Assembly (NCBI GenBank): GCA_903772945.1
Contig: CAICTM010000167.1
Span: forward strand, 38,082 to 102,081
DNA length: 64,000 bases
DNA from: Seminavis robusta
Lineage: Eukaryota > Bacillariophyta > Bacillariophyceae > Naviculales > Naviculaceae
Direction of reading: 5' to 3'
A model generated the notes under the pieces. It ran no database searches, was not told the DNA's origin, and saw nothing but the letters and a program-made list of their open reading frames with translations. The position numbers and the translations under genes were made by a program. Shown piece after piece: positions 1 through 9,940 of this stretch (position 1 is the stretch's first letter; each line of letters begins with the position of its first letter).

Positions 1-1594
1 CATAGTCTAAAACAAATCGAAACTGACATTTTTCCATTGATCCATCTTGTTGCTGTTGCTGTTGTTGTGTGATAGTGTTGTTTAGATTGTCAATCTTCCT
101 GGGACACCCACAGTACAGTGTATGCACAAATTGAAGTATCTCACCCTGCAATTTGTCGACGACTTGAGCCGGAGTAAAACCATCAGCAGAACTCCTTGCC
201 ATTGTGATTATGAATGGTGGACACCTCGGGAGATTAGCGTCTTGGGCCATGCAGTCTTGGTTGGATGCTGAAGAATGCATGTGTCGATCAATAGTGTGTT
301 GGACTTGTTCCAGAGCAGGGCGGATCTTATCCATCGTAAAAGGCCCCGTTGCCATGGTGCCAGTCTTGCCGACCCTGTCACCAGATACCTTTGCCTCATC
401 ATCACAACATGTAGCTGTGTGATGTGGCATCATCAAATTTGGAAGAGTCTGCTGTGTCATGGTGACTAACTCAAGTTGGTCGCTGGCCAAAAAGGCTCTG
501 ACGAATTCGTTTACCAACGCTTCTCCATGAGAAGGATCTGCATAGTACGCCCCAAGGATACTACGCGTGTTTTGCTGGATGTTCGCAGCGTTTTCTTTGT
601 CAGCCTGCGTTAAAAGATCCACTAGGAAACTCCAAAACTCGTGTAGATTGCGTTGATAATCCTTTAGACGATCCAGCTCACATGGCTTTTGGATAAGTAT
701 TGTGGATGGTGGTGTATTCATGATGGAATGGGAATATAACTGCGATTGAAGAACAACTTGTAGCAATGCCCTAGTGTAGACTGGATCCTTGGCTTCCAGA
801 TCGGTCAGGAATGGGTTTTGGCAGGCAAAGTAATCGAGACAAATATCAAGTGCCCACAGATTGGACGTCACGTTGGTTGGTGGTGCCGTGTTGGCAGTCC
901 CATTGTTGGACAGCAACTCGGAGATTTGCAGCTCCAAAGGTTGGGCCAGTAGAAATGATTCTTCTTTCTCGCCGAAATGGACAGTGCAATTATCTTCCAA
1001 GTAGTAGGGGTGTGGCCAGTCGACTTTTACGATTGCCGACTCTGGTAAATCCACAAAAGAGTCAATCTTGTTGTTGTTGTCTTTGTTCAACACAGAGGCA
1101 CCCACTTGATAGTTGTGTTTCCCCAGTGGAAGCTGCGATGGAGGCCGCGGCCAACTATTGGTATTTTGTGCCGTTTGGGAAGAATTGGGTTTAATCCAGT
1201 GGACCTTTCGTAGATTGGCAGCCAGGACAAGGGGCAAAATCCATTCGGCAATTCCCGTAGCTGTCGAATCGAGAAGTTCGTAGAGGTTCTTCTTCTTTGC
1301 TTCTTCTTCTTTGCTGCCTTTATTATTACTAGTATTGGAAGAAAACTCGTGGTGGGGCAGAAAACAAGCCTTTGCAGGAATGGAATCATGGGGACAAGCC
1401 AAATCGGGATGGGCATCAAAGTGTAGCATCGACCATTCCTCTGTCAAGAGCCGTTCCTTTCGCAGCACTGTGTGGATGTGTTCCAACACATGTTGATGAG
1501 ATTCCACAACAACCAAGTAGATTGGTCGCTCAGAAGAATCACGTCTCCTTCGTTTCCTCGTGCTGTGCGGGGGAGTAGTAGTTTTCGTTGACAT
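1..1594 (-). CDS. UPF0489 (C5orf22-like) family protein, partial at left edge
   Basis: The reverse strand is open from an ATG at 1594 to the window edge, 531 codons without a stop, so the C-terminus is missing. After a basic N-terminus (TRKRRRRDSS) comes YLVVVESHQHVLEHIH, then LHFDAHPDLACPHDS near residue 65 and LWALDICLDYFACQNPF near residue 265. The acidic HFDxHPDL and LDxCLDYF motifs are the hallmark I associate with UPF0489, a family of unknown function whose fold is thought to resemble metal-dependent arginase/deacetylase enzymes. The frame carries Asn-, Lys/Glu- and Gln-rich insertions, as is common in this genome. The gene is divergent from the MIT-domain gene at 1935, with about 340 bp between start codons. 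Family call is fairly secure; biochemical role is unknown. Confidence 0.82.
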   Translation of the reverse strand, partial: MSTKTTTPPHSTRKRRRRDSSERPIYLVVVESHQHVLEHIHTVLRKERLLTEEWSMLHFDAHPDLACPHDSIPAKACFLPHHEFSSNTSNNKGSKEEEAKKKNLYELLDSTATGIAEWILPLVLAANLRKVHWIKPNSSQTAQNTNSWPRPPSQLPLGKHNYQVGASVLNKDNNNKIDSFVDLPESAIVKVDWPHPYYLEDNCTVHFGEKEESFLLAQPLELQISELLSNNGTANTAPPTNVTSNLWALDICLDYFACQNPFLTDLEAKDPVYTRALLQVVLQSQLYSHSIMNTPPSTILIQKPCELDRLKDYQRNLHEFWSFLVDLLTQADKENAANIQQNTRSILGAYYADPSHGEALVNEFVRAFLASDQLELVTMTQQTLPNLMMPHHTATCCDDEAKVSGDRVGKTGTMATGPFTMDKIRPALEQVQHTIDRHMHSSASNQDCMAQDANLPRCPPFIITMARSSADGFTPAQVVDKLQGEILQFVHTLYCGCPRKIDNLNNTITQQQQQQQDGSMEKCQFRFVLDY

Positions 1595-1934
1595 ACTATA
1601 GTATTGCTTTCCGAACGGTCGGTGTGGTGTTGTGCTAAGGAGCTGCTGAGGTTGTTGCCTCGATGCCTCGATCGATGCCTAGCTAGATCGTGAGATGCCG
1701 CGACGCTATCATACAGGCGCAGGACGAGGTGACGATCGAGATGATGAGCTTCATGATGCTTCCTTCCTTGAAAAGATCGCTGTTGCCGCCCTCCCCTCTA
1801 AGTATCTTCGCCAATCGTGCGTTTGTATCTTTCGAAAATTTGGAAGTGTCATTTTCCAGATTCCTCTTACTAGAATACAGGTAAACCAATAGCTCAAACA
1901 AAACGAAACACAACAGAACAACAACACAACCACC
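1595..1934. promoter_or_regulatory. shared intergenic region between divergent genes
   Basis: This 340-bp stretch separates the ATGs of the UPF0489 gene (minus) and the MIT gene (plus) and must hold both 5' ends. A 65-codon ORF at 1695-1892 lies in the leader of the MIT gene and ends before its ATG; it could be a uORF but resembles nothing. The last 40 bases before 1935 are A/C-rich and end in ACCACC before the ATG. No TATA-like element is convincing. Confidence 0.4.
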
Positions 1935-2555
1935 ATGGCAGGTTCTGCTGGTACTGGCACCACCATGGCGGGAACAACAGCCTCTGATTGCAGCGTGGTT
2001 TTGGTCAACGCCATTGCTGCAGACCAGGCAAAGGATTATGGGACTGCTCTGGCATTGTATCGGACCGCCGTCGGCCTTTTGCTGACCGAAATGGAAAAGA
2101 CACGGAATGCAGCACAACCACAAAAGAGAAGAAATGGGAATACCGCCAACCAGCCGATGAAATCAAGAGTCAAAGAACTATTGAAACGAGCCGAGGAACT
2201 GCAAAGGCATCTGGACGACGAAAAGACACGACATCACGAGACGTTGCAGCGATCGGGGGCGTCATCATTGGCAAAGACATCGCAACGACGAGGTAGTTTA
2301 CAAACACAAGAACGAAATGAAAGACCGGAAGGGGTCAATGTCAATTCCGAACCAGAGGGGGGAGAAAGCAAGGAGTGGTCATTCCACTTTGACATGCATA
2401 TAGATATTAGCACGAGAAACAAAACATCCAGCAGTACACCTCCAGCAGCGGCGGTGACAAGGGGGGCAGCACAAGACGACAACAGTGAGAAGGGTCTATT
2501 ATTTAAGATCATTGAGTTGCTCCGGTTCTTACCGTTGCCGATTGGAAAGCGATGA
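1935..2555 (+). CDS. MIT-domain protein
   Basis: Single-exon ORF of 206 residues. The start at 1935 has a strong context (ACCACCATGG). Residues about 16-95 form a three-helix pattern typical of the MIT (microtubule interacting and trafficking) domain: AIAADQAKDYGTALALYRTA, then LLLTEME, then MKSRVKELLKRAEELQRHL. In other eukaryotes MIT domains bind the tails of ESCRT-III subunits and occur in Vps4, spastin and related endosomal or cytokinesis proteins. Here no AAA ATPase or other catalytic domain follows: the rest is a charged Ser/Arg/Glu-rich linker and a short hydrophobic C-terminus (LLFKIIELLRFLPLPIG) that could touch membrane. It may be an ESCRT adaptor, but that is inference. Confidence 0.72.
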   Translation: MAGSAGTGTTMAGTTASDCSVVLVNAIAADQAKDYGTALALYRTAVGLLLTEMEKTRNAAQPQKRRNGNTANQPMKSRVKELLKRAEELQRHLDDEKTRHHETLQRSGASSLAKTSQRRGSLQTQERNERPEGVNVNSEPEGGESKEWSFHFDMHIDISTRNKTSSSTPPAAAVTRGAAQDDNSEKGLLFKIIELLRFLPLPIGKR

Positions 2556-2821
2556 CTTTAATCAATCTCACCGATGCTTCTGAAAGATCATACATTTTGA
2601 AAGATAGAACATTACTAGTGCGGTAGGGGAAGCACACAGTCATAAAACTAACTGAATGAGCTGTTGCACCGGTATGTATGGTATCACCTATTGTAAGATG
2701 GGACTGCTTCTTCAAACATTCTCTAGCTACCAAATCAAAATTGTTTACCTAATAATTACGGTCGGGAAGCTTAGCAAAAGTTGCCGCATATGATAGCTTT
2801 GTACAAGCATTGGATTCATTT

Positions 2822-4612
2822 TTACAAGGGACCAAATGTCACACGAGACAAGGGCCAAACCCTGCCAACTGGTTTTCCCGCAATGTCAGTCTTTGGTAAT
2901 ACACCAAATACTCTCGAGTCCACTGACACTGCTTTGCAATCTCCCAATACATACACCTCATCATCTCCAAGTTGGTCAACTTTCTTGCCCTTGCCATTCT
3001 CCAGCAACCGATCAATGAGACGCAGTGGCTCGTCGTCACACAGGTTTCGGTCTGGACCAATGGCTCGTTTTCCCTCCACGTACACATCGCCCGTTTCCGA
3101 GTCGACAAGAAAGTCTCTATCTCCTGGAAGTCCTACAACTCTCTTGACAAAAAGCGAATTGCTGGAGATGGCGTTGTTGCCAACAATCTCTCTCAATGCG
3201 GCGGGAGGGCGAAACAACAAGACATCGCCTTTTTGGGTTCGCTCCGAGACTCCTGGGAACTTTTCAACCAGCAGTAGATCTCCCTTCATCAAAGTTGGAT
3301 CCATACTGGCACTGGGAATGGCATAGAATGAGACAAAGTTTCTTGCAATGAGAGCCCCAGGAAGAGGCGCAAGAGCCAACAAAATCCCCAAGAGTACTGC
3401 AGTTTTGTCACGTTGAAAGGTTGCCGACACTCTCGGGAATGCGGTTGCCAGATTGAATCTAGTCAATGCCGTCGACGACAGCAGTCTGGCGGGCACTTCC
3501 ACGGGCCATTCAGTCTTCATGCCTCGCTGCTTCCACAGTTGTTGTTGCGTCTTCCATCCACAGGGTCTCAGCGCCAACCGACAATATTTCCGTTCCTCTT
3601 TGGGTACAGAGTCAGAGGCGAAGATGGAATTGCCATCCTTGTCCGTCATGGTCATAATTCTGTAATCAGTGCCAGGCAAGACAAAATATGATTTCAATTC
3701 TGCTTCAGTTTGTTTGTTGCTGTTGCTGGACGCCATTGGAACGATCACTTCTCCAACTCGAAAAAGTCTTTCTTGTTCCCCGTTGACGGCCGCAGATGCT
3801 CCAGTGGCTGCATCCAGTACAGCTTTGACAGCGCCTCTGGGAGGAATGGCAAAGCTTGACTCGTCGGTACGAAAATTGTAGAGTGTGATTTCGACGTTTG
3901 CTTCGATATGACCCAAGGCATCACACACAGACTGTGCATACCAGGTTGAAGAACCCCAATCGGCAGCCCGACCCACACTTTCAATATCTTCTAGTTCACT
4001 GCAGAAGGTCATGCCTGAAGACCATGTTGTATTGGATCTTGGCAGGCCACCGGATGTCATGACTGGCAACGCATGGCCAGTGCGGGAGTCCACAAGCCGT
4101 AGCTTCCACGAAATGTCCACTTCATCGCCATAGTTATCAGGTATATATCTCAAATAGGCAGCCGCTGGCCCAGCTAGCGCGTTGGAAGAGGACCCTCCAT
4201 AATATCGTCCTTTGGGATAAAGCAGAATGCGAAACTTGTGCATTTGCTGCAACTGAAATTCATCACTCAAAATACAATAAGGAACATCTTCGTTGGAGCT
4301 GTTTTCCTTATTATTGCTAGTGTCAATCAGACTCGAAACCGGTCGAGGATCATTCCAGAGTTGGCGCAGGTTACCAAGCAGAGTTTCTGGCTTTGGTCGT
4401 TCTTTCAGGAGGGGAACCGAGAAGGACTCGACTTGCCGACCAGTCTTGGAGATTGAAGCAGAAATGGGCAATGAGAGGCAAGAGCATTCTCGAAATTGCT
4501 GTAATAAGAGCAATAGAATACTGATGATGAGTCTGGCGGGTGTGTGCTTCATTGTCATCGTTCGATCTGGTCGATGCGTGTTGTGAGGATCCTTCGGCGC
4601 GAAGAACATCAT
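2822..4612 (-). CDS. type I signal peptidase (S26), long N-terminal extension
   Basis: Single-exon ORF of 596 residues. The last ~170 residues are a bacterial/organellar type I signal peptidase: YAIPSASMDPTL with the catalytic Ser at about 436, KRVVGLPGD with the catalytic Lys at about 490, then EVYVLGD and SVDSRVFG (boxes D/E). A membrane span precedes the Ser box (AVLLGILLALAPLPGALIA). The N-terminus has a signal-like segment, RLIISILLLLLQQFREC, so import through the ER into the plastid is plausible; thylakoid or envelope processing peptidases are the closest functional match. About 390 residues between signal and catalytic domain are of unknown fold, whereas organellar S26 enzymes are usually 200-370 residues in total. 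A start at Met19 or Met21 would also leave the signal intact. Catalytic assignment is strong, location inferred. Confidence 0.88.
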   Translation of the reverse strand: MMFFAPKDPHNTHRPDRTMTMKHTPARLIISILLLLLQQFRECSCLSLPISASISKTGRQVESFSVPLLKERPKPETLLGNLRQLWNDPRPVSSLIDTSNNKENSSNEDVPYCILSDEFQLQQMHKFRILLYPKGRYYGGSSSNALAGPAAAYLRYIPDNYGDEVDISWKLRLVDSRTGHALPVMTSGGLPRSNTTWSSGMTFCSELEDIESVGRAADWGSSTWYAQSVCDALGHIEANVEITLYNFRTDESSFAIPPRGAVKAVLDAATGASAAVNGEQERLFRVGEVIVPMASSNSNKQTEAELKSYFVLPGTDYRIMTMTDKDGNSIFASDSVPKEERKYCRLALRPCGWKTQQQLWKQRGMKTEWPVEVPARLLSSTALTRFNLATAFPRVSATFQRDKTAVLLGILLALAPLPGALIARNFVSFYAIPSASMDPTLMKGDLLLVEKFPGVSERTQKGDVLLFRPPAALREIVGNNAISSNSLFVKRVVGLPGDRDFLVDSETGDVYVEGKRAIGPDRNLCDDEPLRLIDRLLENGKGKKVDQLGDDEVYVLGDCKAVSVDSRVFGVLPKTDIAGKPVGRVWPLSRVTFGPL

Positions 4613-5144
4613 GAGAAGATCTTTGGCTGACTGAGGTCAATCATAAAGCAGCAGAGCTGCACATTTGCCCCAGAGAACCCTTATTACCCCTCTACAGTAA
4701 TAAAGCAAAAAAGTCTTTTGGGAAAGGCCTCCGTCTCGGGGTACCGGTATGGTACCGTACCGGTACCGGTAGCATGCATGCATGGCTCTGAGATTCGAAC
4801 GTTGTCACAAAACAGCACGAACAAAGCCGTCGTCTCGTTCTGCTCTACGGTCTCTGAATACATAGTCCCCACATCAATTGATAGCGATGTCTCAGTTTCG
4901 GCGTGTATCGAACGACAGTAGCAATCCGAGGTTGGCGAAGAAAGGTGGACCTGTGCCGGCTAAACTACAGGTGTTGGCTAGTTTCGGTACCGGTGAATCA
5001 AGGAGATGTCTCTTTTGACGGCAAGGTTGTCGGTAAGTTTCGTTGTCGACCACCTCTTGATGCTGCTTCGTCATCCTTTCACAATGGAGGCGTCCATGTT
5101 TCGTTCTTTGTGTAGGAGGAGGAGGAGGAGGAACGGCCGCGACG
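4613..5144. repeat. intergenic region with GGTACCGGTA palindromic repeats
   Basis: Between divergent genes. At about 4738-4770 the hexamers GGTACC and ACCGGT overlap repeatedly, followed by GCATGCATGCATGG. The same kind of motif recurs through the window's intergenic DNA. No gene is supported here. Confidence 0.6.
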
Positions 5145-6245
5145 ATGCACTTGGCTCCAATTGCTTCGACGAGCGCAAAAATCTCCACATCAGCAAGCTC
5201 CATCGACAACGGTCGAACGAATCTACAGAAGCACCGAAAAGGGCATCGTCACCACACTGCAGAGTCAGCCGAAGTCACCACTCGCGAAGTTCGTCCAGAC
5301 AAGAGAACGGAGAGATCCGTGTTTGCACGAGGAAAGGAAAACGACGCCGCAACGACAGAAATGCTTCGATCGAAGATCGTTGAGCTGGAGGAAGAAGGAG
5401 AAAAGCTACTCAAATGGTGCACCCAGCAGAAGAAAAAGATTGAAGAACAAAGCGACGAAGTCCAACGACTCAACAGCCTTGTAGCCCCCCTCGGCGAAGA
5501 AAACCGCTCTTTGAAGGAGGAGTTGGAAGGTCCGTACTACACTAGGATCATAGATCAGGCCAAGCGCCTCCTTGACGAGAACGAGAAGCAGGACGAAGAA
5601 ATCCAACGACTCACAAATGCAGCAGGGGCTTCCAGTGAATACGCCCGCTTTTAAACCGACGATCTCGAGGACCTCGAGAAGCGTCGATCAAAAGCACAGA
5701 AGGAGGCGAAGACGCTCACCAAAGAAAAGGCCAAGCTCGTGCAAGAAAAGGCCAAGCTGACAGAAGAAAACGCCGAGCTGAGGGAGGAGTACGCCAAGAA
5801 TACCATCGTGTGCGACATGTGCAGCAACAAGAGGCCCAATTGCGTGCGCTGCGCGATCGTGTGCAGTCGGACCAAGCACCACGTCCAAGTGAGACAGGAG
5901 CGCGACCATTTACGGCGAGAGAACGTGCGATCGGAGAATGATGTCGGCGCCCTATGGGATGATTGCCACAATGTACGACAGGAGATCCGCCAGTCCCAGC
6001 GAGAGAAAGCAGCGTTGGAGGAGCAGAACCGAGAATATCGCCACGAAGTACAGGAGCTCCGCCCTTCCCGGGAAGAGACGACTAGCCTACTAAATGAAGA
6101 AGTGGACCTAGGAGAGCGCCGTCGCCGAGAGAATCGTTGGTACAATGTGATGAAGGTCTTGACAATCCGTCTTTTTCAGCCAGCTCTACGCTACAAGCAG
6201 CCTGGCGAGGGCGAGGTCCTGGAGCGACGAATCACAATTGGATAG
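5145..6245 (+). pseudogene. coiled-coil protein gene interrupted by one in-frame TAA
   Basis: One reading frame runs from ATG 5145 to TAG 6243-6245, 366 codons, broken only by a TAA at 5652-5654 (after SSEYARF). The coding pattern continues directly beyond it (TDDLEDLEKRRSKAQKE), so the two halves are one gene. Nearly the whole product is heptad-rich coiled coil: VELEEEGEKLLKWCTQQKKK, LDENEKQDEEIQRL, LTKEKAKLVQEKAKLTEE and AALEEQNREYRHEVQEL. A short Cys-rich break, CDMCSNKRPNCVRCAIVC, sits mid-protein and could bind zinc. No catalytic domain is visible. The break could be a nonsense allele, a sequencing error in the run CTTTTAAA, or programmed readthrough; no intron with good splice sites removes it. 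If the stop is real, the product is a 169-residue truncated coil. Function unknown. Confidence 0.6.
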
Positions 6246-6649
6246 TTAGAGTTGGATAGGAACTGATCGATGCGGTGCCTGCTCAAATGGTTCCGACGCC
6301 TTTTCTCTCCTGTTTCTTTGATATCGTGGCAGTGATAGTTTGGTGCCACAAGCTTGAACTGTGCGCCACATGAAAAAACTAATCTTACGGTATAACGTGT
6401 CTAGCAATAGTTGCTTGCATTACTTTATAAATAAGACTGGCCGGATCATAACCCGTATGGTACCGTCTGTCATCGTCCGGAGAAACCGTTGGAAGCCAAC
6501 TGGAGAAAAACGCGAAAAACAAAAAGTGAGACACCACAATGAAGCTCACAAGCGTTCCAGCACCAATGACAAGGCAAACAGAGCACTCACCACTGCACAA
6601 ACTCAATAATAGAATCACTTTAATGGGGTATTAAGATAGACAGCAACAT
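6246..6649. other. intergenic, nothing recognised
   Basis: About 400 bp between two convergent genes. It contains an 82-codon plus-strand ORF (6361-6609) with no recognisable motif, and otherwise probably 3' UTRs. Confidence 0.4.
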
Positions 6650-8969
6650 CTAAGTTGTTTTGGTAGTGGTTCGCTCCCTCCTTGCCGCTTTGGCCTTGTC
6701 GGTGTTAGCTTTGATCTTTGCACGTCGCTCCTCTCCAGGGTCCTCTCGGTAGTAGAGGAGGTGTTGCTTCGCTTCCACAGGAATTAACGGGGCCCATTTA
6801 TCGTACAGCTCCTTCCACTTGATGTCTTGTATTCCAACAGGTTCCATCTCCTTAATACAATCCATCCATTGCTTCTTCCAAAAAGCTTTGTCCTTTCCAC
6901 GAAACTCAGGGCGGAGGATCTTCTGCGATGCTTTCTTCTTGCTCTCATGCGTGCTCTTCTTCACCAACGTCTCTCCATTGTTGACATCGATATCATAAGT
7001 AAAGCAGTGGTGCTGTTTCACCTTGGACGGCTTGTACATATGACTGTTTTCGAAGCTATCCCAGTCATAGAACTGATCGGCTGAGCACCAAATTGCTTCA
7101 ACCAAGTCATGCTGCATCGAATCGAGAAGATCAGAGGGGACGTAGATGTTTGACTGTAAGGATAATAGTGAAAGAGCAACAGAAGCAAGCAGTAGGTTAG
7201 ACATTATCCCATGGCCGCTAATAAGAAAGTGGCACTGGCCTCTTCAAAACCAATATGTCTGACATGTTCTTCAGGTTTTCATGAGAAGACAAACCATAAC
7301 AATGGCGACAAGGACTTACCTTTCTGTATCCTTTCTTCATTACATTGAAGAGTCTGTCACAGTCATTCTTGGTATGGCCTTTGACTAGAAAGGAAGCTCG
7401 AGCAACCTTCGTGACGCCAAGCTTCACAAGGAAGAAGAGAAGACGCAATACCATTCGATTCTTGTTCTGACCGGCACAGTTGTCAAAGATGAGGTTGACT
7501 TCCTTGAACGGTTCCTCAGTTTCCATGTAGCCTCTCATTAAGAAGTGCTTCATTAGGAGAGAGCAAACATTGTTGCCTCCTTTCTTGGCGATGTCTTCAG
7601 TGTAGGTGAAGGCGAAGAGCTTGTCAATGGCACAGTCAACAACACCAAAGCAATAAGCATTCAATGGCGAATAGTAGTATGTTTCGCCGGGTTGCTCAAA
7701 GGCGAAGGAAGGTACAGCCATGTTCTGCGCATAGTCGGCAACAAGACAGATAGTCCTTTCAGATGGCCTTTTGTCCTTTGTGGCTTTCGCTTCGAGCTTC
7801 TTCAACTGATAGAATTCTCTCTGCTTCCGTGCATCCTTGACATGATCTGCTGCATCCAATAGCATCTGCTCTTGCTCCTCCATGACTTGTGTTCTCTCTT
7901 CCTGACGCTTCCTTTCCTTGGAAGTCATCTCGCAGAGTGGAATGTCATCGTCATCGCTGTCCGAAAAGTCTCCTTCTTGTTGTTGGTTCTTCTTCTCCAC
8001 GTTCACAAGAAACTTGTGCCGGTTTGCATAAACATAGCAGTCACCACAAATGTCTTCTCTGGTGCGTCCAACTACAAGTCGAGGGTATTCCTTTGACCAA
8101 AAGTCATGAAACTTGGACCAAGAGCAAACTGGCTTCTGTTCCACGCCAGGTAGAGGTTCTGCCTTGGCTGTTCCTTTGATGGACACTTTGGCTTTCCATC
8201 CATTGTCGCGAAGGTATCTTCCATAGAGGGAGCGTTTAGTGATTGCTCCGGGAAGCTCCATGACTTCTTCATCATCGTTCTTGAGACTCTTCTGAAGTGT
8301 CCCATCCACAAGCTCACGAACAAACAGGGTGGCTCTTGGCTCTGCGAGTTGACCCACTTCATAGAAGAACATGTTCAATTTACGTTCCACAGCCGGATCC
8401 ACTTTGGCTTGATTGCCCTTGTTGCCATGTGTCGCTTCCTTCTTTCCATCCGCGATCTTCTCACATGACATCCACTTCTCATACCCATAACCAATAAGCC
8501 TGATCAAAGTGTCTCGACAACAGGAGTTGTAGGCTGTTCCTGGTAGGATGAAGCAGCGAATCTTGTCGGTACGGCTGATGATGCCAATACTGAGTCTATC
8601 GCGCATACGGACGTATTTGATCCACTCCACAACAAAGCCAAGCTGTCGTTCACGGGACATCAGACCAAATTGCCAAAGAAAACCAACCATAAACTCAAAA
8701 TAAGTGGTTCCTTTGCTAGGAATGTCTTGGCAACAGGTGCATGTCGTAGGCTGGCTGTTGCGGATGGAGATGCAGTGGTCTAGCTTGCGATACCCTTCAA
8801 TCCATTCTCCTATTTCCAGTTTCAGTTCTTCCACGTTCACAGGTTCCTTGGCTTTTTCGCCATTCAAGATGCGACCACGAAGGCTAGGCGAGTGGATCTT
8901 CTTCACTGGGCAGGGAGACAGCTTGGCAGGGCTGTTGGTGGTGTTCTCAGGCGTATTGGGCTCCGTCAT
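6650..8969 (-). CDS. DUF7869-type transposon-associated protein, two exons
   Basis: Exon 1 is 8969-7320 and exon 2 is 7153-6650, joined across a 166-bp intron (donor AAG|GTAAGT, acceptor TTACAG) in phase 0, giving 717 residues. The catalytic-like core follows an RNase H order of acidic residues: VADYAQN (Asp ~412), LIFDNCAGQNKN (Asp ~496) and GHTKNDCDRLF (Asp ~536 or ~538). The middle holds a charged coiled segment and an Asp run (DFSDSDDDDIP). I recognise this as the DUF7869 family, multi-copy in oomycetes and diatoms and widely considered transposon-derived. Cys residues at TCTCCQ and CGDCYVY suggest small zinc sites. The frame is intact, so this copy could be active or domesticated. I did not see convincing terminal inverted repeats. 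Family call moderate to good; activity unproven. Confidence 0.72.
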
Positions 8970-9940
8970 GGTGTTGCAATAGACGACTTTTGGCTCATCT
9001 TTGGTTGGATATCGAACTGGACGGAAGTTTCGTTTACTCGGAAAATGGGCCTTTTTTCATTCCGATAGCCGTGGGAGTCAGCCTCCGACAGAATCGCGCA
9101 CGACCACTTAGAAGTGTCGGTTAGCTTCGATATAGTAACTACGCGGAACTAGCCAATGGTTGGCACACCGTTAGAAAGCTCTAAGTGTGGGCAAGCCAGC
9201 TAGCATTTAAAACTATAATCGAGGGTCCTCACATTTTGACCGACGACGGACAGACGGTATCTGGGATTTGATCCGGCCAGTCTTAAATGACAATCGTAGT
9301 AACCTGCACTGTGTATGGACCCAAAACGCCGTGGTGACGTTCATTGCGTGGTTTTTGTTCGCAGACTGTCGAGTGGCGCCGATGCACGTTCTTGGATGAC
9401 AGTTCTCGAAGACTCGTCGGAGATCCAAAACATTGGTGTGCGACAAAACCGTACGGGTACCGTGGGCAAATGAGGATGGCGACAGCACGAGTATGCGCAT
9501 TGAACCATTCTCTGGAACCAAGATCTTCCGCACATACACTTCACCAGTGAACCGACGCAATGCTTGCACTATCGAGGAAAGGAAGAGCAACCGACTACAT
9601 GTAGCAGGCATCGTGAAGGTTTCATCACGTTGGCGCAAACCAGCAAACGTGTCCATCGGCGGGTTGAAGAATCGAATCGCTTGATCAGATTCCTCATTGC
9701 TAGTGTAAGATGCGTGGTGTACATTGAAGAGGAACCTTACGAGGGGAGGGGGCTTGGATCTGCCATCGCTGCTTCGTTCTAGATGGTACCGGTACCAGTA
9801 CGAAAAAGCAGAGAACCAAGAACTCACATCACGTTGGCACGGGCTATACGGTAGAAACTACTAGTAGATACTTCTTGCTACTGCTGGTGGTACATACTTT
9901 TGTTTTTTGAATTAGCTTGAACTATATATTTCTTACTACT
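8970..9940. other. intergenic, no supported gene
   Basis: About 970 bp. A 204-codon minus ORF (9213-9827) fills much of it, but it starts inside a GGTACCGGTACC repeat and shows no domain. The sequence also contains GGTACCGGTACCAGTAC at about 9785. Probable upstream region of the DUF7869 gene lies at its left end. Confidence 0.35.

Noticed and set aside
1695-1892. 65-codon ORF as a first exon of the MIT gene
   Set aside because: No join to the MIT frame avoids stops; the ATG at 1935 has a much better context.
5006-5383. 125-codon plus ORF overlapping the coiled-coil gene
   Set aside because: Out of frame with the coiled coil and composed of Arg/Ser shadow codons.
9213-9827. 204-codon minus ORF
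   Set aside because: Starts inside a GGTACCGGTACC repeat, has no domain, signal or composition bias; could be chance in this base composition.
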